NCBI GenBank assembly: GCA_009775605.1 | Contig: VSPV01000035.1 | Span: 1-19,989 of the forward strand | Length of the DNA: 19,989 nt | Direction: 5' to 3' | Source of the DNA: Paramuribaculum sp. | GTDB taxonomy: Bacteria; Bacteroidota; Bacteroidia; Bacteroidales; Muribaculaceae | In this document: one piece after another, positions 14,166 to 19,989 of the stretch | Numbering within the stretch: the stretch's first letter is position 1 | Layout: every line of letters starts with the position of its first letter | Notes under the pieces: generated by a model | Seen by the model: only the letters and a program-made list of their open reading frames with translations | Database searches by the model: none | What the model was told of the DNA's origin: nothing | Translations under genes and position numbers: made by a program

Positions 14166-15071
14166 TTACGGGCGGCCGCCGGTATCGGCGCCTCCCTCAG
14201 AAGTATTAACTCCACCCGGACGCTTCTTGTTCAGGGGAAGAGTGTAGATTATGGAGAATGAGCCGGTGAAATGCGAGCTCCTTTTTCCGTAACCGGGGAT
14301 ATACATCGGCTCGCCGAAGGCCGACTTCCCTTCGTGGAGCAAGGCATGGTAGCGGGCTGTCCATCCCATCGACAGCCATCGCCATATTTTCACCTTCACA
14401 CCGGCCGTGAATTCAAAATATCCGGCGGTGGCGCTCTGCGACGGAATTGATGCGGCAGTGTTTTCCTGCCAGTAGCCGTCGGAAATGGTGCCGGCGGTAA
14501 CGCTCCATTTGAATGGCGTGAAGCCGTAGCGGACGCCTACGTTGAACTGGTAGTCGGGTGAGTTATTGTAGAAAATATTGTAGTTGAGTCCGATTTTGAA
14601 ATAGGGCGACACGGGCACGCGGAATGTGAAGTTGCGGTCGTCGGGAGTGTCGTCACACTGGCCGAATCCCAGCTCGAACACCGGCTTGTAGCGGTTGTGG
14701 AGGCTGAGTTCGCCCCAGAAGCCTATAAGGCCGTAGTGCTGACCGAATATGCGCATGGCGGGATCCCAGATGTCCACGCCTATCAACACGGATTCCAGCA
14801 GCGGGTAAAGCATTTTGGCCTTGCGGTTCACCAGAGTGGTGTCGACCCATTCGGTGCCGGTCACGGTGTCCACGAGCACTATGTTGCCTTGTGCGTCGCG
14901 GCGCTCGGCAAGGTTCGACTGGCCGGTGAACGCGGGTTCCTCAACCTTTACCGTCGGGATAGTTCCGGGCTTGGGTTGCACGGGTGTTATGCGTCGCTGT
15001 CCGTAGGCCGGGACGGCGGTCGTGACGAGCAGCAGGAGAGCTATGATTGAAAATGCCTTACCTGTTTTCAT
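14166..15071 (-). CDS. Exported beta-rich protein, DUF6048-like
   Basis: The 301-residue protein starts with a signal peptide (MKTGKAFSIIALLLLVTTAVPAYG, then QRR). A linker to about 80 is followed by a long region (about 90-285) of alternating aromatic and polar strands (GFWGELSLHNRYKPVFELGFG, YFKIGLNYNIFYN, YFEFTAGVKVKIWRWLSMGWTARYH, SFSIIYTLPL), typical of a small outer-membrane beta barrel. Layout and neighbours match the Bacteroidetes family I recall as DUF6048; I am moderately sure of the number. The function is unknown. Its start overlaps the end of the upstream lipoprotein gene by 14 bp, so the two are probably made together and may interact. The Gly-rich C-terminal tail is not a typical barrel end. 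Confidence 0.75.
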   Translation of the reverse strand: MKTGKAFSIIALLLLVTTAVPAYGQRRITPVQPKPGTIPTVKVEEPAFTGQSNLAERRDAQGNIVLVDTVTGTEWVDTTLVNRKAKMLYPLLESVLIGVDIWDPAMRIFGQHYGLIGFWGELSLHNRYKPVFELGFGQCDDTPDDRNFTFRVPVSPYFKIGLNYNIFYNNSPDYQFNVGVRYGFTPFKWSVTAGTISDGYWQENTAASIPSQSATAGYFEFTAGVKVKIWRWLSMGWTARYHALLHEGKSAFGEPMYIPGYGKRSSHFTGSFSIIYTLPLNKKRPGGVNTSEGGADTGGRP

Positions 15072-15648
15072 GTCCGTCAGGGTTTATGCCGCGGGTTCGG
15101 GCCGTGGGGTTCTGGTTGTCACCGTTATCGCCGGGAGTCTCGGGGCTGTCCGTGGCAGTGCGGAAATAAATCTGCAGTTGTTCCACGTCGGCGGGAGTGA
15201 TTTTATTGTCGAGCAGCTTCACGGAGTCAATGAGATGGGTTGTGAAGCTCAGGTCGGTCACCGTGTAGATGAAGCTCAGCCCGCACTCTTCGGATGTGAA
15301 GTAAGGCTCCGAAGTGTAACGGACGGTGATGGTGTCGTAGAGCTGCGGAAAGTTGAGATCTTTCTGGAGATACTGGAAGCAGTAGGAGGTTGATTCCTTG
15401 TCTGACCGCAGAGGCAGATAAGCCTGGGAGAGGGCCGAACCCGAGTATAGAGCGGAGTCGGACGGCGCTCCCACGCCACGGATGCAGAGCGAGTCGACGG
15501 AGACTTTCGTGCCGTCGGAGCCGTAGAAACCGGCCAGAGGTATGCTGCTCTGGTTTTCGGTGCACGATTCGGTGTTGCAGCCCGCTGTCGTCGCCAGCAG
15601 GGCTACACCGGCGGTTACGAAACACGCTATGTGGGCTTTTCTTGTCAT
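15058..15648 (-). CDS. Putative lipoprotein, DUF6452-like
   Basis: This 196-residue protein carries a lipoprotein-type signal (MTRKAHIACFVTAGVALLATTAGC) with C24 as the likely lipidated cysteine. The residues after it (NTESC) are not strongly acidic, so surface export is not clearly signalled. The core contains SEECGLSFIYTVTDLSFTTHLIDSVKLLDN, a stretch I associate with Bacteroidales DUF6452 proteins (moderately sure of the number). The C-terminal 25 residues are low-complexity and polar (SPETPGDNGDNQNP). The function is unknown. The start overlaps the GT2 stop by 4 bp (ATGA), and its end overlaps the next gene by 14 bp, which argues for translational coupling of all three. Confidence 0.75.
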   Translation of the reverse strand: MTRKAHIACFVTAGVALLATTAGCNTESCTENQSSIPLAGFYGSDGTKVSVDSLCIRGVGAPSDSALYSGSALSQAYLPLRSDKESTSYCFQYLQKDLNFPQLYDTITVRYTSEPYFTSEECGLSFIYTVTDLSFTTHLIDSVKLLDNKITPADVEQLQIYFRTATDSPETPGDNGDNQNPTARTRGINPDGHENR

Positions 15649-16613
15649 TCCGGAGCTTGGGTTTTCAGTTCCTCCTCTATTTCATAGTCGTTGCGACCGG
15701 GAGCGTTGCGCACCACGAGCTCTCCCACGAATCCCGCGAGAAACAGCTGTGTGCCAAGTATCATCAGTGTGAGGGAAATGTAGAAATATGGCGAGTCGGT
15801 AACCAGGATATATGGGTTGCCGGCATGCATGTTGTAGAGCTTGAGGGCGCCGACCGCTGCGGCGGCCACGAAACCAAGAATGAACATCAGGCTGCCGAGC
15901 AGACCGAAGAAGTGCATTGGTTTTACTCCGAATTTGTTTGTGAACCAGAGGGTGGCAAGGTCGAGATAGCCGTTTACAAAGCGGTCGAGGCCGAATTTTG
16001 TCTTGCCGTATTTGCGGGCCTGATGGTGGACAACCTTCTCACCGATGCGGGTGAATCCGGCGTTTTTGGCCAGATAGGGGATGTAGCGGTGCATGTCGCC
16101 ATACACCTCGATGCGCTCTATCACTTTGTGACGGTAGGCTTTCAGACCGCAGTTGAAATCATGGAGGTTGTGGATTCCGCTCACTCGGCGTGCTGTGGCG
16201 TTGAACAGCTTGGTGGGGATGGTCTTCGACAGGGGGTCGTAGCGTTTCTGTTTCCAGCCGCTGACAAGGTCGTAGCCGTCCTCGGTGATCATGCGGTACA
16301 GCTCAGGGATTTCATCGGGGCTGTCCTGCAGGTCGGCGTCCATGGTTATCACCACATCGCCTTTTGCACGGCGGAAGCCGGTGTTCAGGGCCGGAGATTT
16401 GCCGTAGTTGCGGCGGAAGCACACACCTTTCACGGAAGGGTTGGTGCGCGACAGCTCCCGGATCACGTTCCAGGAATCGTCGGTGGAGCCGTCGTTCACA
16501 AATATTATTTCGTAGGAAAATCCGTTCTGTTTCATCACGCGGTCAATCCACTGCTCGAGTTCGGGCAGCGATTCGGCTTCGTTGAAGAGCGGTACTATTA
16601 CAGATATATCCAT
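15645..16613 (-). CDS. Family 2 glycosyltransferase, polyprenyl-phosphate type
   Basis: The 322-residue protein has a GT-A catalytic domain (about 1-220) starting SVIVPLFNEAESLPEL. D41 lies in VNDGSTDDS, and the metal-binding DAD (92-94) in MDADLQDSPDEIPEL. Two C-terminal membrane helices follow (about 234-256 and 275-297). This is the layout of DPM1/GtrB-like enzymes, which move a sugar from a nucleotide donor to polyprenyl phosphate on the inner face of the inner membrane. The flipped lipid-linked sugar would then modify an envelope polymer. The acceptor and sugar cannot be read. The DUF4199 gene lies 51 bp upstream; the DUF6452-like lipoprotein gene overlaps its stop by 4 bp. Confidence 0.93.
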   Translation of the reverse strand: MDISVIVPLFNEAESLPELEQWIDRVMKQNGFSYEIIFVNDGSTDDSWNVIRELSRTNPSVKGVCFRRNYGKSPALNTGFRRAKGDVVITMDADLQDSPDEIPELYRMITEDGYDLVSGWKQKRYDPLSKTIPTKLFNATARRVSGIHNLHDFNCGLKAYRHKVIERIEVYGDMHRYIPYLAKNAGFTRIGEKVVHHQARKYGKTKFGLDRFVNGYLDLATLWFTNKFGVKPMHFFGLLGSLMFILGFVAAAAVGALKLYNMHAGNPYILVTDSPYFYISLTLMILGTQLFLAGFVGELVVRNAPGRNDYEIEEELKTQAPE

Positions 16614-16664
16614 TTCAGAAAAAGCAATACTTTGAAGGATTGTAGCTTAACGGGGAATGCCATG

Positions 16665-17222
16665 TCAGGGCATGGGAGGCGGGGCTGTGGGCGGACGCTT
16701 TACCCTGCCTATCCGGGCCAGAGCGCTCATCAGCAGCGAGAGCAGCGAGCCGGAGAATACCGAGAGGAATATCATTTCCACCACCATCGATGCTGCGGAG
16801 GGCACGAGGTTGGCTTCGATCATGTTGCTGAGAACTTTGGCCATTTCCTTGGCCTCGGGTGAAGGCATTCCGTCGTAAAACGAGATTACGGTGCGCAGTT
16901 GGGTGATGATAAAAGTCGGGTCAACCCATTTGAGATAAATCACGGCCACTACGCCCTGAATGAGCGCTCCGCACAGAAACACCATTATGCCCTGCATCCA
17001 CAGCGAGGAGAAGGGCGTCAGGCCGCCGTCGGCCACGAATGTGGCGCGCAGGCAGCGGTATATGTAGAACGGCACACCCAGCACGAGCAGCATGCCTACG
17101 AGACCCATAAGCGGATAGCTTACGGAATATACCGAGGCCAGGAAAAGAATCGACAGGTAGATGCCGAAAAACATTCCCTGGGCGGCGCCCCGGCGGTATG
17201 GCGATGGTGGCATGTGGTTCAT
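16665..17222 (-). CDS. DUF4199-family membrane protein
   Basis: With the ATG at 17222 the protein has 185 residues and four hydrophobic helices, starting GMFFGIYLSILFLASVYSVSYPL and LVGMLLVLGVPFYIYRCL; the last is near 145-170. DUF4199 proteins typically have this size and topology and often precede a GT2 gene in Bacteroidetes, which is the case here. A frame opening with TTG at 17240 is rejected because the -7 box TATCTTTG (17238-17245) covers it; ATG at 17213 is an alternative start. The function is unknown; a role with the GT2, such as moving or presenting its lipid-linked product, is only a guess. The C-terminus is proline-rich. Confidence 0.85.
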   Translation of the reverse strand: MNHMPPSPYRRGAAQGMFFGIYLSILFLASVYSVSYPLMGLVGMLLVLGVPFYIYRCLRATFVADGGLTPFSSLWMQGIMVFLCGALIQGVVAVIYLKWVDPTFIITQLRTVISFYDGMPSPEAKEMAKVLSNMIEANLVPSAASMVVEMIFLSVFSGSLLSLLMSALARIGRVKRPPTAPPPMP

Positions 17223-17237
17223 TGGCGTAAGTTTGTG

Positions 17238-17245
17238 CAAAGATA
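17238..17245 (-). promoter_or_regulatory. -7 box upstream of the six-gene envelope operon
   Basis: TATCTTTG (complement of 17238-17245) matches TAnnTTTG exactly. A start near 17232 would give a leader of about 10 nt to the ATG at 17222. No clear -33 TTTG is found about 20 nt upstream, where the end of the preceding gene lies, so the promoter may be weak or activator-dependent. Read-through from the acyltransferase genes is also possible. Confidence 0.45.
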
Positions 17246-17266
17246 GCTAAAATATTTGGTATGCGC

Positions 17267-18214
17267 TCAGTGGCGGAGGTTGAGAAACGTGTCGATGTGG
17301 CGCTTCTTCTTTTCCTCGAGAATCTCGGATATGTCCAGGAATATGCCTGATTCCTCCACGTCGCCGAACTCGTCGTTGACGGCTGTCCCGAACATCTTCA
17401 TGGTGGGCGAGAGGCTCATGTAGGCGTTTACGAGCGGCGGAATGTTGAGGCCGTTCTCGCGTATGGCATGGTTGAGTATGCGGTAGTCCTCGGCAAAGGT
17501 CGCGCCCTGGAAGAGGCGCCGCATCTCGTGCACGTCGATGTCGGTCTGCAGCGGATTGACGGGCGTGGCAAGGCGGTCGGGGTCGGGGAAGTGCTTGTGC
17601 ATGAAATAAAGGATCATGTTGCGGCACTTGGCGGAGTATTCGGGATACATCGTGACTTTTCCGAAAAGGTAGCGCATCTCGGGGTGGATCACCGTGAGCG
17701 CTCCCAGGCCGTCCCATAGGTTGTCGAGGGCGAAGATGGCTTTGGCTCCGGCGCGCGACGACTGGTATTCGGTGCGCACGAACGAACGGCCGAGCTCTAT
17801 GGTGTAGGGGAGATAGTCGCGTATGAAGGAGTCGGAAAAGCGGAAAAGGTGGGATGTGGCCAGACGCGGGCTCCCGTCGGGGTTAAGGCGTATGTCGGGG
17901 CCGATTATGTAGCGGTAACCGCCGATGATCATCTCGTTTTCCGGGTCCCATACTATAAGCTGGCGGCAGGGAGGGTCCATCAGGTCGAAGGCATCTATGT
18001 CGCAGTCCTTCCCGGTGCCTCCACCGGCTCCGCGGAAAGTTATTTCGCGCAGACGGCCCACCTCGCGCATGAGGTTGGGGCACGTGCGTCCGTCGAATGT
18101 GTATATGATGTTTCCTCCCTTGTTGGAGGATCGCAGCTGATTGTCGGGAGTGAGCTCGGCTTTGAGGAGCGCGGTGTCTACCGGTGGTATTACAGGCTGT
18201 TGGTCTTGGCTCAT
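17267..18214 (-). CDS. glsB: GNAT-type N-acyltransferase, probable glycine-lipid N-acyltransferase
   Basis: The 315-residue protein contains the OlsB/hemolysin-type acyltransferase core (Acetyltransf_5-like): LMREVGRLREITFRGAGGGTGKDCDIDAFD, then DPPCRQLIVWDPENEMIIGGYRYIIG and ELGRSFVRTEYQ at about 48-155. In Bacteroides thetaiotaomicron, GlsB of this type N-acylates glycine with a 3-hydroxy fatty acid, and GlsA (PlsC-like) adds the second acyl chain, giving glycine lipids and derived serine-glycine lipids. The neighbouring PlsC-like gene overlaps by 4 bp (18211-18214), which supports this reading. The symbol rests on family and context; the amino-acid substrate, glycine or another such as ornithine, is not proven by the sequence. 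Confidence 0.78.
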   Translation of the reverse strand: MSQDQQPVIPPVDTALLKAELTPDNQLRSSNKGGNIIYTFDGRTCPNLMREVGRLREITFRGAGGGTGKDCDIDAFDLMDPPCRQLIVWDPENEMIIGGYRYIIGPDIRLNPDGSPRLATSHLFRFSDSFIRDYLPYTIELGRSFVRTEYQSSRAGAKAIFALDNLWDGLGALTVIHPEMRYLFGKVTMYPEYSAKCRNMILYFMHKHFPDPDRLATPVNPLQTDIDVHEMRRLFQGATFAEDYRILNHAIRENGLNIPPLVNAYMSLSPTMKMFGTAVNDEFGDVEESGIFLDISEILEEKKKRHIDTFLNLRH

Positions 18215-19104
18215 TGCGAATCGTTGTTTGTCCGAAGGCTGTGGCGGTCGGTTTCGTTTTCGAGTGAATAGACTCTGTCTTTGATTTCACGTGCGTCGGC
18301 AGCGGCCCGCGAGCCTGTGGAAAGAGTGTTCCAGGGAACGCGCGGTCCGGCCACTATGGTGAAGTTGCGCGAGCGCTGCTTGAACACCTCGGCCGGCAAC
18401 AGGGCCATCTCCACATTGAATCTGAGCCCCATGCGTCGACGCATATATGCAAAGTTATAAAAAAAGTTTGAATTGCGGCCACTGAAGAAGAGAGGCACAA
18501 TGTCGCGCCGGGAGGCGATGGCTTTGTTTATGAACATCTTGTGCCATTCAAGGTCGGCCACAGCGCCGTCGGCTCCGCGTCGGCTCACCAGCCCGGCAGG
18601 GAAAATCACCAGAGGGTCAGGGCCTTCGAGAGCGCGCGTCAGATTGTCGGAGGCGTCGCGGCTCTGTTTGCCCAGCTTGTTTACCGGCAGGAACACACCC
18701 TTGAGCTGGTCTATGGCCATGAGCAGGTCGTTGACCACGAATTTCAGCCCCGGGCCGTAGAGTGAGGTCAGAAGGTCTATGAGCACCATGCCGTCGAGGC
18801 CGCCGAGGGGGTGGTTGCTGACGAAAATCACGCGGCGGTCGGCCGGAGCGGGAAGCCGCTCGGGATGCACCACACTGTAGGTGATGCCGAGCTCGCGGAG
18901 CACCGCGCGGCAGAATTCGGCATCACGGAGATGTCCGGTCTTGTCAAGCAGGTCGTTGAGACTGTCCTGACACACTATGCGTTTCAGCAATGCCACAAGA
19001 GGCCGCGGCACGAAGCGGTAGCGGCTGCCCAGACGCTCGCGAAGCACGGCGTAGATGTCGATTTTCTTTATCGAAGACTTCGGGGTGTTTTGCTCTTCTG
19101 ACAT
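18211..19104 (-). CDS. glsA: PlsC-like acyltransferase, probable glycine-lipid O-acyltransferase
   Basis: This 297-residue protein has the lysophospholipid acyltransferase fold. The motif is SNHPLGGLDG with H98 and D104, an H-x5-D spacing instead of the H-x4-D of classical PlsC and, as far as I recall, usual for the hemolysin-like subfamily. PLFFSGRNSNFFYN and VIFPAGLVSRR are the later conserved blocks. It would acylate the hydroxyl of the N-acyl amino acid made by the GNAT partner, forming a diacyl aminolipid of the membrane. It is the first gene of the pair and ends in ATGA overlap with the GNAT gene. A general phospholipid acyltransferase is the main alternative. Confidence 0.78.
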   Translation of the reverse strand: MSEEQNTPKSSIKKIDIYAVLRERLGSRYRFVPRPLVALLKRIVCQDSLNDLLDKTGHLRDAEFCRAVLRELGITYSVVHPERLPAPADRRVIFVSNHPLGGLDGMVLIDLLTSLYGPGLKFVVNDLLMAIDQLKGVFLPVNKLGKQSRDASDNLTRALEGPDPLVIFPAGLVSRRGADGAVADLEWHKMFINKAIASRRDIVPLFFSGRNSNFFYNFAYMRRRMGLRFNVEMALLPAEVFKQRSRNFTIVAGPRVPWNTLSTGSRAAADAREIKDRVYSLENETDRHSLRTNNDSQ

Positions 19105-19115
19105 TTATGGCGGTT

Positions 19116-19150
19116 TTTCGCAAATGTGGATGCAAATTTAATTAATTTTG
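19116..19150 (+). promoter_or_regulatory. Promoter of the MptE-like gene
   Basis: TAATTTTG (19143-19150) is an exact -7 box. The best -33 candidate, TTTC (19116-19119), sits 23 nt upstream, slightly far. A start about 6 nt after the box would fall only a few bases before the ATG at 19159, giving an almost leaderless message. Confidence 0.5.
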
Positions 19151-19164
19151 CGGTTATTATGAAA
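19133..19164 (-). promoter_or_regulatory. Promoter of the acyltransferase pair
   Basis: TAAATTTG (complement of 19133-19140) is an exact -7 box, with TTTC (complement of 19161-19164) 20 nt upstream. The start near 19127 gives a leader of about 22 nt. This -7 box and that of the divergent plus-strand promoter are only 2 bp apart. Confidence 0.6.
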
Positions 19165-19989
19165 AAAGCGCCTATGTGGAACTCGATTACGGAAGTTGCG
19201 AAGAACTGTGCCCTGCTTGGTAAGGGACTGGTGAAAATGGCTGTGGAGTCGCGCCCTTGCGGAATAAGCCTTTCGGCAGGCGAACGTCCGCTTGTGATAA
19301 TGGCAAACGGGCCTTCTCTTGCCGATGCCATGAAGAATCATGCCGCATCTCTGGAGCACTGCGACCTTATGGCCGTGAATTTCGCCGCCAATGCCGAAGA
19401 GTTCTACCGTTTCCGCCCGCAGGGCTACGTGATGGCCGATCCTCATTTCTTCAATCCCGGAGGCGACGGGAATGTGGCGCGGCTGTGGGAGAATATAGCC
19501 CGGAAGGTAGACTGGCCCATGACGCTGTACGTCCCCGCGCGTATGGCCCGCAGAATTCCACGTGAAGTCACGTCGGCGGGACATGTGAGGATTGAGCGCT
19601 TCAATCCCGTGGGGGTGGAAGGCTTCGGATGGTTCGAGCGTGTGGCCTATAAATCAGGATTGGGAATGCCTCGTCCGCGCAATGTGCTTATCGCCGCCAT
19701 AATGATTGGCCTGAAGGCGGGTTATCGCGAGATTTATCTTGCTGGAGCCGACCACAGCTGGACGCGCACACTCGAGGTTGACGAAAATAATATGGTGGTG
19801 ACCGTGCAGCCCCACTTCTACAAGGAAAGCGAGAGTGAGAAAAAGCGTGTCACGAGCCTATACAGCAACATCCGCCTGCACGACATGATGCTGAGCTTCC
19901 ACATTGCCTTCCGCGCCTACCACCGCATCCGCCGCTATGCCGACGCCATAGGCGCCCGCATCTACAACTCCACCCCCGGCAGCTTCATC
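19159..19989 (+). CDS. MptE/DUF115-like protein, N-terminal part (cut by window end)
   Basis: The frame runs without a stop from the ATG at 19159 to the last base: 277 residues, C-terminus missing. Conserved-looking blocks are LVIMANGPSLADAM (about 46-59), NFAANAEEFYRFRPQGYVMADPHFF, GYREIYLAGADHSW (about 195-208) and YNSTPGSFI at the window edge. NGPSL plus a GxDHSW-like motif and an STPGSF motif fit the DUF115/6-hydroxymethylpterin diphosphokinase MptE-like family, which in bacteria is linked to surface glycans and flagellin modification; it also recalls CstI-type sialyltransferases. I therefore infer an envelope glycan role, with unknown substrate. No signal peptide is seen. It is divergent from the acyltransferase pair. 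Confidence 0.75.
   Translation, partial: MKKAPMWNSITEVAKNCALLGKGLVKMAVESRPCGISLSAGERPLVIMANGPSLADAMKNHAASLEHCDLMAVNFAANAEEFYRFRPQGYVMADPHFFNPGGDGNVARLWENIARKVDWPMTLYVPARMARRIPREVTSAGHVRIERFNPVGVEGFGWFERVAYKSGLGMPRPRNVLIAAIMIGLKAGYREIYLAGADHSWTRTLEVDENNMVVTVQPHFYKESESEKKRVTSLYSNIRLHDMMLSFHIAFRAYHRIRRYADAIGARIYNSTPGSFI

Noticed and set aside
15390..16862. 490-residue plus-strand frame opposite the lipoprotein, GT2 and DUF4199 genes
   Set aside because: It is antisense to three recognisable genes, and its protein is rich in H, G and V without known domains. High GC makes such long antisense frames common here.
1..19989. CRISPR array, transposase, phage or toxin-antitoxin genes
   Set aside because: No regularly spaced repeats, terminal inverted repeats with a transposase, integrase or small toxin-antitoxin pairs were seen anywhere in the window.

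Overview
The window looks like chromosomal DNA of a Bacteroidales species, perhaps a Muribaculaceae-like gut lineage (inference; no rRNA or marker is available to place it). The reasons are the many Bacteroidetes-type promoters (-33 TTTG/TTG, about 20 nt spacer, -7 TAnnTTTG), the absence of clear Shine-Dalgarno sites, a fairly high GC content, and typical Bacteroidales families: the GlmU-like nucleotidyltransferase, DUF4199, a DUF6452/DUF6048-like pair, a glycine-lipid acyltransferase pair and LytS/LytTR regulators. No insertion sequence, phage gene or CRISPR array is visible.

Layout. 1-600: C-terminal part of an NAD-dependent epimerase/dehydratase. 761-834: tRNA-Arg(TCT) on the minus strand with its own promoter and terminator. 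1057-2226: GlmU-like sugar nucleotidyltransferase/acyltransferase, convergent with a minus-strand pair of asd and a CPA2 cation/proton antiporter (2251-5456). 5457-6442: almost 1 kb without a protein gene. It holds a well-supported candidate non-coding RNA (promoter 5744-5774, about 200 nt, terminator ending near 5982) and a second cluster of hairpins (6113-6352). 6443-8186: a Crp-like regulator preceded by a BASS-family transporter, both minus strand. 8187-8324: a compact divergent control region with two back-to-back promoters and two inverted repeats. 8325-12910: a secreted GH2 glycosidase followed at short spacing by a LytS-type histidine kinase and a LytTR response regulator. 12921-17222: a tight six-gene minus-strand run, in transcription order DUF4199 membrane protein, GT2 glycosyltransferase, DUF6452-like lipoprotein, DUF6048-like outer-membrane-type protein, SDR and rpiB. 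17267-19104: a PlsC-like acyltransferase and a GNAT acyltransferase overlapping by 4 bp, probably the glycine-lipid genes glsA and glsB. 19159-19989: start of an MptE/DUF115-like gene read divergently from them and cut by the window end.

How the genes may work together. Much of the right half concerns the cell envelope: an aminolipid acyltransferase pair, a polyprenyl-phosphate-type GT2 translationally coupled to a lipoprotein and a beta-rich exported protein, and a possible glycan-modifying MptE-like protein. The GH2 enzyme may be cotranscribed with its own two-component system, which suggests glycan-responsive control. The points most worth following are the unassigned RNA at 5780-5982, the symmetric divergent control region at 8212-8298, and the uncharacterised GT2-lipoprotein-barrel operon.
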